From Deltaproteobacteria bacterium (lineage in GTDB: Bacteria; Myxococcota; Kuafuiibacteriia; Kuafuiibacteriales; Kuafuiibacteriaceae): DNA of 64,000 nucleotides. Positions 7,760 to 15,825 of the stretch are shown piece after piece. The translations under genes were made by a program, and so were the position numbers. Below the pieces are notes generated by a model that did no database searches, was not told the origin of the DNA, and saw only the letters and a program-made list of their open reading frames with translations. Numbering within the stretch: the first letter of the stretch is position 1; each line of letters begins with the position of its first letter. The DNA is taken from NCBI GenBank assembly GCA_020632995.1, contig JACKEN010000015.1:62001-126000 (forward strand), read 5' to 3'.

Positions 7760-9304
7760 ATGCGGCGTGTCGCGGCGTTCCTCGTAGCTTCCCTGTGGGC
7801 CGGCGCGGCCAGCGCGGACCCGGTGGCCTGGGTCGACTGGCAGTCCGCCGACAGCCTCTCGGTCTACGGCATCGCGCTGGTGGACGGCGCCACGGTGGCG
7901 GTCACGTACACCGGTGAGCGCGGCTTCGTGCAGACCAGCTGCGGCACCGACTTCTGGACCGCTCCCGGCGCCACCAACCCGTACATCAGCCCGACGGTGG
8001 ACAACCCGCCGAACCTGGATCAGGACCCGGCGCGGCGCTGCGACATCATCGCGCTGAACCTGGCGACCCAGAAGTCGATGACGTTCTCGGAGCCGGTGAC
8101 CAACCCGCTCTTCGCGGTGGTGAGCCTCAACGGGAACGGCTACCGCTTCGATCGGGACTTCGACATCCTGAGCTTCGCCCGGGGCTACTGGGGCGACGGC
8201 ACCCTCACCAAGCGCATCACCACCAACCCCGACGGCAGCGTCACCTACGACCTGATCGGCACCGGCGAGCCCCACGGGGTCATCCAGTTCATCGGCACCT
8301 TCAGCAGCGTCACCTGGGACAGCCTCACCAACGAGTACTGGAACGGGTTCTCGGTCGCGGTCGAGAACCTCGCGGTGAACGTGCCCCCCGAGATCGAGGT
8401 CTCGGTGGACGGCGTGGCCCTGAGCGCAGGCCAGCCTGCCCCGATCATCCTGGGCCCGGTCCTCCCCGGCACCAGCACCACCGCAACAATCACCATCGCC
8501 AACACCGGCACCGGCCCCTTGAACCTGGCGCAGGTCAGCTTGACCGGCCCCGAGGCCGGCGACTTCGCCCTCGGGCCGTTCCCACCCGCGGTGGCGGCGG
8601 GGGCCGAGACCCACGTCCGCCTCACCTTCACCCCCGGCCTCGCCACGGTGTCCACCGCGTCGGTGAGCATCGTGAGCGACGACGCCGACGAGGGGGTCTT
8701 CGCGTTCACCGTGCAGGGCGTGCTCTTCGTGGACGGCGACGGGGACACCGTGCCGGACGGATTGGACAACTGCCCGCTGGTGGCCAACCCCGACCAGGCC
8801 GACCTGGACCGCGACGGGATCGGCGACGCCTGCGACGACGACGTGGACGGCGATGGCACCCCCGCGGTGTCGGACTGCGACGACCGGAACCCCGCCGTCG
8901 CCACCCCCCTCACCGGCTACGTCGACGAGGACGGCGACGGCCGCGGGGTGCCGCCGGCCGAGACGTTCTGCGCCGACGCGCTGCCCGCCACCCACGCGGA
9001 GGTGGCGGGCGACAACTGCCCGCTGGTGGCCAACCCCGACCAGGTCGACACCGACGGGGACGGGGTGGGCGACGCCTGCGACGACCCGCCGGACGGCGGC
9101 GTGACCCCGGACAGCGGGGTGACGCCGGACAGTGGGGTCGCGCCGGCGGACGCGGGGGTCACGGCGGACTCCGGCCTGCCCGCGGCCGAGGACGAGGGGT
9201 GCTCGTGTCGGACCAGCGAGGCGTCGGCGCCGAGCGCCGGCGCCGCGTGGTCGACCGCAATCCTGCTTGCGCTCGCGCTCCGGCGGAGGCGGCGTCGGCA
9301 TTGA
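7760..9304 (+). CDS. Surface protein with choice-of-anchor-like domain, thrombospondin type-3 repeats and MYXO-CTERM-like tail
   Basis: This is a 514-residue exported protein. A signal peptide (residues 1-19, ending near ASA) leads to a beta-rich domain of about 200 residues that I do not recognise. A choice-of-anchor-D/ASPM-like Ig domain follows at about 210-325 (ITIANTGTGPLNLAQVSL, FTPGLATVSTASVSI). Next come calcium-binding thrombospondin type-3 repeats at about 326-450 (DGDGDTVPDGLDNCP, DTDGDGVGDACDD). A short Gly-Val-Thr-Pro-Asp-Ser linker precedes the tail. The tail has GCSC, a hydrophobic helix and a final run of Arg, the layout of MYXO-CTERM sorting signals, so surface anchoring is inferred. 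Function is unknown; an adhesin or structural role is possible. Confidence 0.85.
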   Translation: MRRVAAFLVASLWAGAASADPVAWVDWQSADSLSVYGIALVDGATVAVTYTGERGFVQTSCGTDFWTAPGATNPYISPTVDNPPNLDQDPARRCDIIALNLATQKSMTFSEPVTNPLFAVVSLNGNGYRFDRDFDILSFARGYWGDGTLTKRITTNPDGSVTYDLIGTGEPHGVIQFIGTFSSVTWDSLTNEYWNGFSVAVENLAVNVPPEIEVSVDGVALSAGQPAPIILGPVLPGTSTTATITIANTGTGPLNLAQVSLTGPEAGDFALGPFPPAVAAGAETHVRLTFTPGLATVSTASVSIVSDDADEGVFAFTVQGVLFVDGDGDTVPDGLDNCPLVANPDQADLDRDGIGDACDDDVDGDGTPAVSDCDDRNPAVATPLTGYVDEDGDGRGVPPAETFCADALPATHAEVAGDNCPLVANPDQVDTDGDGVGDACDDPPDGGVTPDSGVTPDSGVAPADAGVTADSGLPAAEDEGCSCRTSEASAPSAGAAWSTAILLALALRRRRRRH

Positions 9305-9390
9305 CGCCCTGATCACGGACGTCTCGCCCCAGTCACCTTTGCGGCTTTGCGCGACCCTCTCCGGCGCCTCACCGACCCCGGCGGCCCGGC

Positions 9391-10815
9391 TCACTCCCCC
9401 GTCGCGCCCAGCCGAGCCTGCACGAAGGCCAGCGCCTCCGCCTTGTCGTGGATGCGCCGCTCCAGGACCTCGACGTCCACCGCGTCCATGAGGCCCTTGA
9501 AGTGCGGCCCGGGCCTGAGGCCCAGGCCCTGCAGATCCGCCCCGGTCACGAGCGGGCGAGGCGGCAGGGGGTGCTCGAGCAGGTCGGCTTGCACCGCCCG
9601 GGCCCGGGCCACCGCGGGGTGGTCCGCCCCCAGGAGGGCGGCCTGGAACGCCAGGGCGAGCGGCGCGTCGGGGCGCGCCAACAGGCCCACCGCCGCCGCG
9701 CCCTTCGGGTCTTCCATCGACGTCAACTCACCCTGCGCGAGGAGGAGCGCCTTCACCCCGCGCAGCTGCTCACGGGAGAGCTTCATCGACCGCAGCGCGG
9801 CGTCGACCTCGTCGGGACCGCGGCCCTCCAGGGTGAGGGCCCAGGCCACGATCACCCGGTCGTCGGGGCCGAGGGCCTGCGCCGCCTCGGGGAGGCGCGT
9901 CAAGGCAGCCTGCATCCGCGCCCGGGCCTCGGGGGCCTGACCGGCGAGGTGGGGGAGCGCGGGCACGAGGAGCCCGGTCTCGGCCAGGAGCTCGAAGCCC
10001 AGCCCGGGGCGCTCGGACTTGAAGATGCCCTCGAGCTCCGCGCTGATCCGCTCGACGCTGACGTCGGTGAGGGCCGCCGCCTGGTGTTGGATGGCGGCCC
10101 GCGTCTCGGCCTCGATCGCAAAGCCGAAGCGGGCCGCGAAGCGCACCGCGCGGAGCATGCGGAGGCGGTCCTCCTGAAAGCGCGCCTCGGGCACCCCGAC
10201 CGCGCGGATCAGGCCCGCCTCGAGGTCCTGCCTGCCCCCCACGAAGTCGAGGATGCTGTCGTCCCGCGGGTCCATCAGGAGCGCGTTGAGGGTGAAGTCG
10301 CGCCGAAGCACGTCCTCTTCGGCCGTCTTGGCGTAGGCCACCGCGTCGGGGCGGCGGCCGTCGGTGTAGGTGCCGTCGGTCCGGAAGGTGGCGACCTCGT
10401 AGTCGCGGTCCTTGCCGAGCACCACCTTCACCACCCCGAACGCCGCCCCCACCAGGATGGTGCGCCGGAACAGCCGGGCCACCTGCTCGGGGGTGGCGTC
10501 GGTGGTGATGTCGTAGTCCTTCGGCTCGACCCCGAGCAGGGCGTCGCGCACGCAGCCGCCAGCCAGGTAGGCCTGGTGGCCGGCCGCCCGGAGCACCTCC
10601 GCCACCTGGTCGGCGCCCTCGCGCAGGGTCTTGGGGGGTTCGCTGCGTCGCACTCCGGTCACCTTCGCGTCCTTCGGGGGCGGGGCGTAGCCGTCCTGAA
10701 CGCTCGGCAGGCCAGCCTGCGCTGAGCCCCCCGCCGCCCGGCCCGAGCGCGCTCCGTCGGGCTCCGCCCAGGCGGACGACGCCGGCGGCCCGTCCTGACG
10801 CCCCACCCTGGACAT
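9391..10815 (-). CDS. CCA tRNA nucleotidyltransferase / poly(A) polymerase family protein
   Basis: Class II nucleotidyltransferase that most likely adds or repairs the 3' CCA of tRNAs. GGCVRDALLGVEPKDYDITTDATPEQV holds the two catalytic Asp residues, and RRDFTLNALL and RFQEDRLRMLRAVRFAARF are conserved family motifs. An RNA-binding C-terminal half follows. This fits the window's tRNA-Leu gene, which does not encode CCA. Separating CCA-adding from poly(A)-adding members by eye is not reliable. The first 60 residues from the ATG at 10815 are Gly/Pro/Arg-rich and unlike the family, and no Shine-Dalgarno sequence is seen, so the true start could be downstream. Confidence 0.87.
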   Translation of the reverse strand: MSRVGRQDGPPASSAWAEPDGARSGRAAGGSAQAGLPSVQDGYAPPPKDAKVTGVRRSEPPKTLREGADQVAEVLRAAGHQAYLAGGCVRDALLGVEPKDYDITTDATPEQVARLFRRTILVGAAFGVVKVVLGKDRDYEVATFRTDGTYTDGRRPDAVAYAKTAEEDVLRRDFTLNALLMDPRDDSILDFVGGRQDLEAGLIRAVGVPEARFQEDRLRMLRAVRFAARFGFAIEAETRAAIQHQAAALTDVSVERISAELEGIFKSERPGLGFELLAETGLLVPALPHLAGQAPEARARMQAALTRLPEAAQALGPDDRVIVAWALTLEGRGPDEVDAALRSMKLSREQLRGVKALLLAQGELTSMEDPKGAAAVGLLARPDAPLALAFQAALLGADHPAVARARAVQADLLEHPLPPRPLVTGADLQGLGLRPGPHFKGLMDAVDVEVLERRIHDKAEALAFVQARLGATGE

Positions 10816-10915
10816 GGCGCGAGGGTCCCCGAGCCGCCCCGGGTGCGCAAGCGGATTGCGGCGCACCCGTCAGGTGCCGCTTGGGCCGGCCGGCCCGCCC
10901 TGCTAGCAAGGGGCC

Positions 10916-11601
10916 ATGGAGGCCCTCGAGAGCTCCCTCGACCCCCTCATCAAGGACGCGGTGGGCTACGCGCCGAAGGCCTTCCTCGCCCTCATCACCC
11001 TGATCATCGGGCTGTGGCTGGTGCGGATCGTCACCCACGTGCTCGGCCGGATGCTGGGCGTCCGCCACGTCGACAAGAGCCTGGCCACCTTCCTCACCAG
11101 CCTCACCGGCTGGACCCTGAGGGTGCTCCTCTTCATCAGCGTGGCCTCCACCATCGGCATCGAGACCACCTCCTTCGTCGCGGTGATGGGCGCGGCCGGC
11201 CTCGCGGTGGGCATGGCGCCCTCACCCCGAACAACCGCCGGGTGATCGTGCCGAACGGCGCCCTCTCGAACGGCACGATCATCAACTACTCCACCGAGGG
11301 CTGGGTCCGGGTGGATCTGGTGGTCGGCATCGCCTACGAGGCGGACATCGATCAGGCCAAGGCGGTGCTCCTCGAGGCCATGGCCGCGAACGAGAAGATC
11401 CTGAAGGACCCCGCCCCCTTCGTGGGGGTGCAGGAGCTGGGCGACAGCTCGGTGAACCTCGCGGTCCGACCCCACTGCAAGCCCGAGCACTACTGGGACG
11501 TCTACTTCGGCGTCACCGAGGCGGCGAAGAAGACCCTCGACGCCCACGGCATCGGCATCCCCTTCCCCCAGCGGGACGTGCACCTCTATCAGCACGGCTG
11601 A
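10916..11601 (+). pseudogene. mscS-type mechanosensitive channel gene with an internal out-of-frame deletion
   Basis: The first part (ATG at 10916) encodes MscS N-terminal helices up to GAAGLAVGMA. The matching C-terminal beta/alpha domain (PNNRRVIVPNGALSNGTIINYS through HGIGIPFPQRDVHL) continues to 11601 in a different frame. At the junction, 11216-11224, about 40-45 codons that MscS proteins carry between these segments are missing. The lost part covers the end of the pore helix and the following RPF...GD...I...GTV segment. The total of 686 bases compares with about 860 in E. coli mscS. No full-length channel can be made. An assembly collapse is the alternative to a real deletion. Confidence 0.83.
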
Positions 11602-11693
11602 GGGGGGTGGGGCGCGGGTGTCCGACCCTTACGCCCGTGTGCGGCATACCGCCGCGATGACGGTTGGCCCACCGCATGCTAGCCAATCGGGGC

Positions 11694-12227
11694 ATGCGGT
11701 CCTCGACCCTCATCACCTCCCTGCTCGCCCTGGGCGCCCTCGCCGCGTGCAGCAACGACCTCTCCCGGGAGTCGGCGGTGAGCGCCTGCGGCGGCTTCGC
11801 CCAGTCCGGCCAGGCTCTCGTCGCCGACCTGAAGGGCGACCCCGCCACCTACTGCGAGGCGGAGCGCCTGCTGTGGGCCTACTTCCCGGCCACCCAGACC
11901 CTCGAGTTCTCCAACAACCGTATCCTCCTCAACTGCTGCGGCAAGCACGAGCTCGACGTGACCCTGGACGGCACGACCTACGTCATCACCGAGACCGACG
12001 CGCCCGAGTTCGGGGACGCCCGGTGCGGGTGCAGCTGCGTGTTCGACTACGCCGCCGCGGTGGATGGGGTCCCCGCCGGGCAGGTCGACCTGCGCATCAT
12101 CCGCGACGTCACCGACGACGACGCAGGACCGGTTGCGGTCTGGGAGGGCTCCATCGACACCACCACCAGCACCGGGGCGGTGGACATCACCACCGGCGAC
12201 ATCGACCCCTGGTGCGGCGGCGAGTAG
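11694..12227 (+). CDS. Predicted lipoprotein, function unknown
   Basis: This is a 177-residue exported protein. The ATG at 11694 opens MRSSTLITSLLALGALAACSN, a lipoprotein signal peptide with lipobox LAAC. The mature part contains seven or more cysteines, including a CC pair and CGCSC, which suggests disulphides. The C-terminus runs through TTTSTGAVDITTGDIDPWC. I do not recognise a domain. Its stop lies 6 bases from the end of the convergent lipoprotein gene at 12234. A GCAG-N6-TTGC motif (12123-12136) lies in the coding region. Confidence 0.72.
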   Translation: MRSSTLITSLLALGALAACSNDLSRESAVSACGGFAQSGQALVADLKGDPATYCEAERLLWAYFPATQTLEFSNNRILLNCCGKHELDVTLDGTTYVITETDAPEFGDARCGCSCVFDYAAAVDGVPAGQVDLRIIRDVTDDDAGPVAVWEGSIDTTTSTGAVDITTGDIDPWCGGE

Positions 12228-12233
12228 CCCGCG

Positions 12234-13460
12234 TCAGGGGCAGCGCCCCTGGACGACCCCGCTCGCCCCGGCCTGACGCCGCTGGCAGTCGTTCATGAAG
12301 TCCTCGGCCCCGTTGACCCCACAGGCGCAGACCTCCCCGCCCGGGCTCCCCTCGCAGGTTCCTGGCGTCCAGTCGCACACCCCGAGGCTGGCCGGCGCCG
12401 GGGTGCAGATCGCGGGGGCCTCGAGGTCCTGGAGGTCGCAGAAGCGCCCCCCGGGGCAGGTCACACCCCCGAAGGCAGAGCAGGTGTCCCGGCACTTGGG
12501 GGCGGGGCCCCCCGCGCACGCGCACAGCGCGCCCTCGGGGCAATAGCACGCCCCCGGGTCCCAGCTGCACGCCGGGCCCTGCAGGCAAGCCTGCACATCG
12601 GTGCGACGCTCGCACTCGGTCAGGGCCGAGCGGCAGGCGTAGCCCGGGTCGAGCTCCTCGGAGCCCCACAGGACGCAGCGCGGGCTCGCCACGCAGTCGT
12701 CGCGGGCCATGTCTTCGCAGGCCAGGCTGCGGGTGCCATCGAGGGCGATCCAGCCCTCGCCCCAGGCCGGGGGTGCGTCCTCACAGGTGGGCTCGAGCAC
12801 GTAGCGGCTGCTGGCCCCGTTGAAGATCTCGAAGCCGGTGCCCACCGCGCCCTGGCCGTATCCGGCCGTGAGCGCCTCACCCCGAGCGAAGACCTCGAGG
12901 CCCAGGCCCTGGGCGTTGCCGCAGGACGTGTCCGGGATCGAGCACTCCGGGGCGCCCGGGCCGTAGCGCACCCCCTCCACCTCGCCCGACGCGAAGCTCG
13001 GCCCGCTGAACCCCACGAACACCAGGTCTATCGGCGCCCCGCTCGCCCCGACGTGCCAGAGCGAGATCCGGGCCTCCTCCCAGAACGGCCGGAACGTCTC
13101 GAGCCGCGCGAAGTAGATGCCGTCGCCCAGCAGGTGCACCGGCAGCTCCCCGCGCAAGACAACCTGCCCCGAGCCCTGGGTGTTCACGAAGGTGAGCTCG
13201 GCCGTGTCGTCCACCTCACCCACCAGGCCCTCGAAGGGGTCCTCTGCGAAGCCCGAGGCCCCTATGCTGAAGCGGCCCGGCGCCGCGCACTGCCCCGCGG
13301 ACCCCGCGTCGCTCATGACGCCCGCGTCCACCTCCCCGGCGTCCACGCCGGTGTCGGCGGGCGTGCTCGCGTCGAGGCCCTCGCCCGGCCCGAGCCGGTA
13401 GGCCTCGTCCTCGCAGGCCGCGAGGGCGAAGAGCAGCAGCAACGCACCCAGAACTCGCAT
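12234..13460 (-). CDS. Cys-rich lipoprotein with C-terminal Kazal-like module
   Basis: This is a 408-residue lipoprotein. Signal peptide MRVLGALLLLFALAAC has lipobox LAAC, followed by an Asp/Ala/Gly/Val linker (about residues 25-55). A beta-rich globular part (about 57-230) ends before a Cys-rich region. The end, VCACGVNGAEDFMNDCQRRQAG, resembles Kazal-type protease-inhibitor repeats found in many Myxococcota lipoproteins; inhibitor activity is an inference only. It is the last gene of a four-gene lipoprotein operon, starting 2 bases after the stop of the gene at 13463. It ends 6 bases from a convergent lipoprotein gene. Confidence 0.75.
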   Translation of the reverse strand: MRVLGALLLLFALAACEDEAYRLGPGEGLDASTPADTGVDAGEVDAGVMSDAGSAGQCAAPGRFSIGASGFAEDPFEGLVGEVDDTAELTFVNTQGSGQVVLRGELPVHLLGDGIYFARLETFRPFWEEARISLWHVGASGAPIDLVFVGFSGPSFASGEVEGVRYGPGAPECSIPDTSCGNAQGLGLEVFARGEALTAGYGQGAVGTGFEIFNGASSRYVLEPTCEDAPPAWGEGWIALDGTRSLACEDMARDDCVASPRCVLWGSEELDPGYACRSALTECERRTDVQACLQGPACSWDPGACYCPEGALCACAGGPAPKCRDTCSAFGGVTCPGGRFCDLQDLEAPAICTPAPASLGVCDWTPGTCEGSPGGEVCACGVNGAEDFMNDCQRRQAGASGVVQGRCP

Positions 13461-13462
13461 GG

Positions 13463-14470
13463 TCAGATCTCCTCGCCTCGGGGAGGCGACGCCTCCTCCT
13501 CGACCTCGTCCGCGTCGAAGCGCAGGCCCTTCACCCCCTCCAGGAGCTCGGCCCGGCTCATCGCGTAGCTCAAGGTCAGGATCTGCTCCCGCAATTCGAC
13601 TTGCAGCTTCGCCGCCATCCGCGCCAGCTCGGGCTCATCGTTGCTCGAGACCAGCGCGTTCTTGAGCAGGATGAGCGCCCCGGTCAGGAGCGCCATGTCG
13701 TTGGTGCTCCGGCCGCGCAGGGAGAGCCTCAGGTTGATGGCATCACCCACGTCCAGGAGGCCCCCGTAGTACTGCACCGTGCTCATGGCGCGGGCGAGGG
13801 GCCGCATCGCTGGGGGCACCCGGTCGTTCACCTGCTCCAGGACCCGGGGCGGCAGCACCCCCAACAGGGCCACCGGCGCGCTCCCGAACGCGACCTCGCT
13901 CGCCAGCCCCTGGTAGGCGGCCTCGTCCTTGAAGCGGCGACCGGGCTGCTTGCTCAGCACCGCCGCCATCGCGGTCCTGAGCCCCGCCTCGAAGATCACC
14001 GCGGTGTACGCGTCGACCACCACCAGGTCGTCGTCCCCGATCTGCCCGCGCCGGAAGCCGTCGGACCCGAGCTCGGTGGGGGCGTCCAGCACCAGACCGG
14101 CCTCGCTCACGATGGGCACGTCTCGGGTGCGGATCACCAGCAGGACGCTGGGGTCGTCGCCCAGCTCCGGCCCCAGGCCCACCACCAGGGTCTCGGCCTG
14201 CTCGGCGAAGCGCCGCAGGCGCTGGCGATCCGCCTCCACGTCCTCCTCCGCCGTGAAGCGCTCGAGGAGGTGCGCCCACAGCGCCTCCTCCGCCCTCAGG
14301 CGCGGCACGTTGACGTAGAGGGCCGCGCCGAGGTCCGGGAGGAGGTCCACCGGATCGTCGACGAAGTAGCGCGAGGCGGGCGGCGCGGCCGGGGTGGTGG
14401 CGCACCCTGCCGCGAACAGCAGCAGGGTGCAGGCCAGGCTGCACAGGCGCAAGCTCGCGCCGTTGGTCAC
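13463..14470 (-). CDS. Predicted lipoprotein, function unknown (third gene of the lipoprotein operon)
   Basis: This is a 335-residue exported protein. The N-terminus has a signal peptide ending in lipobox AAGC near residue 23. The mature protein is acidic and mostly alpha/beta, with LPDLGAALYVNVPRLRAEEALW and long helices near the C-terminus (ALVSSNDEPELARMAAKLQVELREQI). No known domain is recognised. The GTG start at 14470 overlaps the stop of the preceding gene by 4 bases (GTGA), which implies translational coupling, and its stop is 2 bases before the next start. Confidence 0.72.
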   Translation of the reverse strand: MTNGASLRLCSLACTLLLFAAGCATTPAAPPASRYFVDDPVDLLPDLGAALYVNVPRLRAEEALWAHLLERFTAEEDVEADRQRLRRFAEQAETLVVGLGPELGDDPSVLLVIRTRDVPIVSEAGLVLDAPTELGSDGFRRGQIGDDDLVVVDAYTAVIFEAGLRTAMAAVLSKQPGRRFKDEAAYQGLASEVAFGSAPVALLGVLPPRVLEQVNDRVPPAMRPLARAMSTVQYYGGLLDVGDAINLRLSLRGRSTNDMALLTGALILLKNALVSSNDEPELARMAAKLQVELREQILTLSYAMSRAELLEGVKGLRFDADEVEEEASPPRGEEI

Positions 14471-15825
14471 CGGCCGTACACGATGGCCACGTCGGCCGGT
14501 TGGTAGCGGCGGCTAACCTCGATCGTCCCCGAGCGGAAGCGGTCGTCGGGGTCGACCGGGTACAGGGCGCTCGCCCCGTTGGGGAGCGTCGTGGCGGTGG
14601 TCTCCACCAGCGTGAGCCCGGCGGTCTCGGTGCTGGTGCCCACCGCCACCACCAGGGCGCGGCGGCCCACCCCGTCCGAGGCGATGGCGGAGGCGTGGGC
14701 CAGGGTCTGGACCCCCTCGCCCACCCGGAGCGCCTCCGCCGCGGGGGCGATGAAGCCAAGGGTCCGGCCCGGGCCCTCGCCGGTGTCGGCCTCGAGGGCC
14801 AACACCGCGTCGAGCTCGTCCGCGTAGGCGGCCTGCCCCACCGGGCGCGCGAAGTTGCCCAGGGGCTGGGCCCGGCCGGTGTCGAGGTCGACCGCGGCGA
14901 CCTCTCCGTCGCTGCTGCTCGTCACGTAGGCCACGCGCCCGTCCCGCCCGAGGGCGACCCCGGACGGCTCGGGCACCACGTTCAGGGCGTCCACGGTGCG
15001 GTTGACGAGATCGATCGAGACCAGGCCCGGAGACGCGCTCACCACCACCAGGGCGCGGCTGCCGTCGGCGGAGATCACGCCGTCCAGCACCCGCCCGCCC
15101 ACCGGGCGCGCGAACTCCTCGACCACCGTCCGGGCGTCGAGGTCCACGAAGGTGATCCGGCTGCCCCCGACCGTCACCCCGATGGGCTGGCCGGCCACCC
15201 CGAGGGTCAGCTCCTGGGGCCGCGGGAGCGCGAAGGTCTCGATGCTGTTGTCGTCGGCCGAGATCACCGCGACCCGCCCCTCGGCCCCGTCCTCATAGGT
15301 CACGAGGATGGCGTCCCCGCCCCGGGCCGAGATGCCGCGGGCCTGAGGCGCGGTGCCGGGCAGCTGGAGCTTCGACACCAGCGCCCGGGTCGAGAGGTCG
15401 ACCAGGTAGATCACCCGCTCGGGGTGGGCCTGGCCCGCGTTCGCCTGGTGGGTGATGTAAGCCAGGTTGCGGCGCAGGGGAAACTGCAGCGAGACGTCTT
15501 CGGTCACCTGGACCCGGTCCGCGCGCCCGAAGGCGACCACGTTCCCCACCGCGTCCAGCCCCATGGCCCGCACGTTGACGTCCTCGGTGGTGGGGAAGCC
15601 CTTGAAGGTGACGGCGTCGGTCCCCGCCGGCGCGTCCATGAACACGTCGTCGTGGAGCCCGGGGCCGTTCACCTCGAAGCGCACCTTCACCACCCCGACC
15701 TCCGGGGCCAGCGGGTCGAGCCCCGCGGCGGCCGAGTGGGTCAGGGACACCGCCACCTCGTGGCTCCCGTCTCCGCAGCCGGCGGCCAGGCCGACCACCA
15801 TCGTCACGAGCAGCGCGCGCCTCAT
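14467..15825 (-). CDS. Lipoprotein with YncE-like beta-propeller
   Basis: This is a 452-residue lipoprotein (MRRALLVTMVVGLAAGCGD, lipobox AAGC). After an Ig-like N-terminal segment, residues from about 115 contain repeated beta-propeller blades of the YVTN/YncE type. Examples are VIYLVDLSTRALVSKLQLPG, VISADGSRALVVVSASPG, VALGRDGRVAYVTSSSDGEVAAVDLDTG. Such propellers usually bind ligands or other proteins; no enzyme motif is seen. The ATG at 15825 overlaps the previous gene's stop by 4 bases (ATGA), and its own stop overlaps the next start. An ORF continuing further upstream is not coding because it runs antisense-like through the neighbour. Confidence 0.8.
   Translation of the reverse strand: MRRALLVTMVVGLAAGCGDGSHEVAVSLTHSAAAGLDPLAPEVGVVKVRFEVNGPGLHDDVFMDAPAGTDAVTFKGFPTTEDVNVRAMGLDAVGNVVAFGRADRVQVTEDVSLQFPLRRNLAYITHQANAGQAHPERVIYLVDLSTRALVSKLQLPGTAPQARGISARGGDAILVTYEDGAEGRVAVISADDNSIETFALPRPQELTLGVAGQPIGVTVGGSRITFVDLDARTVVEEFARPVGGRVLDGVISADGSRALVVVSASPGLVSIDLVNRTVDALNVVPEPSGVALGRDGRVAYVTSSSDGEVAAVDLDTGRAQPLGNFARPVGQAAYADELDAVLALEADTGEGPGRTLGFIAPAAEALRVGEGVQTLAHASAIASDGVGRRALVVAVGTSTETAGLTLVETTATTLPNGASALYPVDPDDRFRSGTIEVSRRYQPADVAIVYGR

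Noticed and set aside
6146..9394. Minus-strand open frame of about 1080 codons across SprT, cytochrome and MYXO-CTERM genes
   Set aside because: It is antisense to three genes with clear domains and is Val/Gly/Arg/His-rich without motifs; long open frames like this are expected in GC-rich DNA.
9900..9913. Further copy of the iterated palindrome
   Set aside because: It reads TCAAGGCAGCCTGC; the first base differs, so it is a near match and was not counted, like those at 8530, 43931 and 51773.
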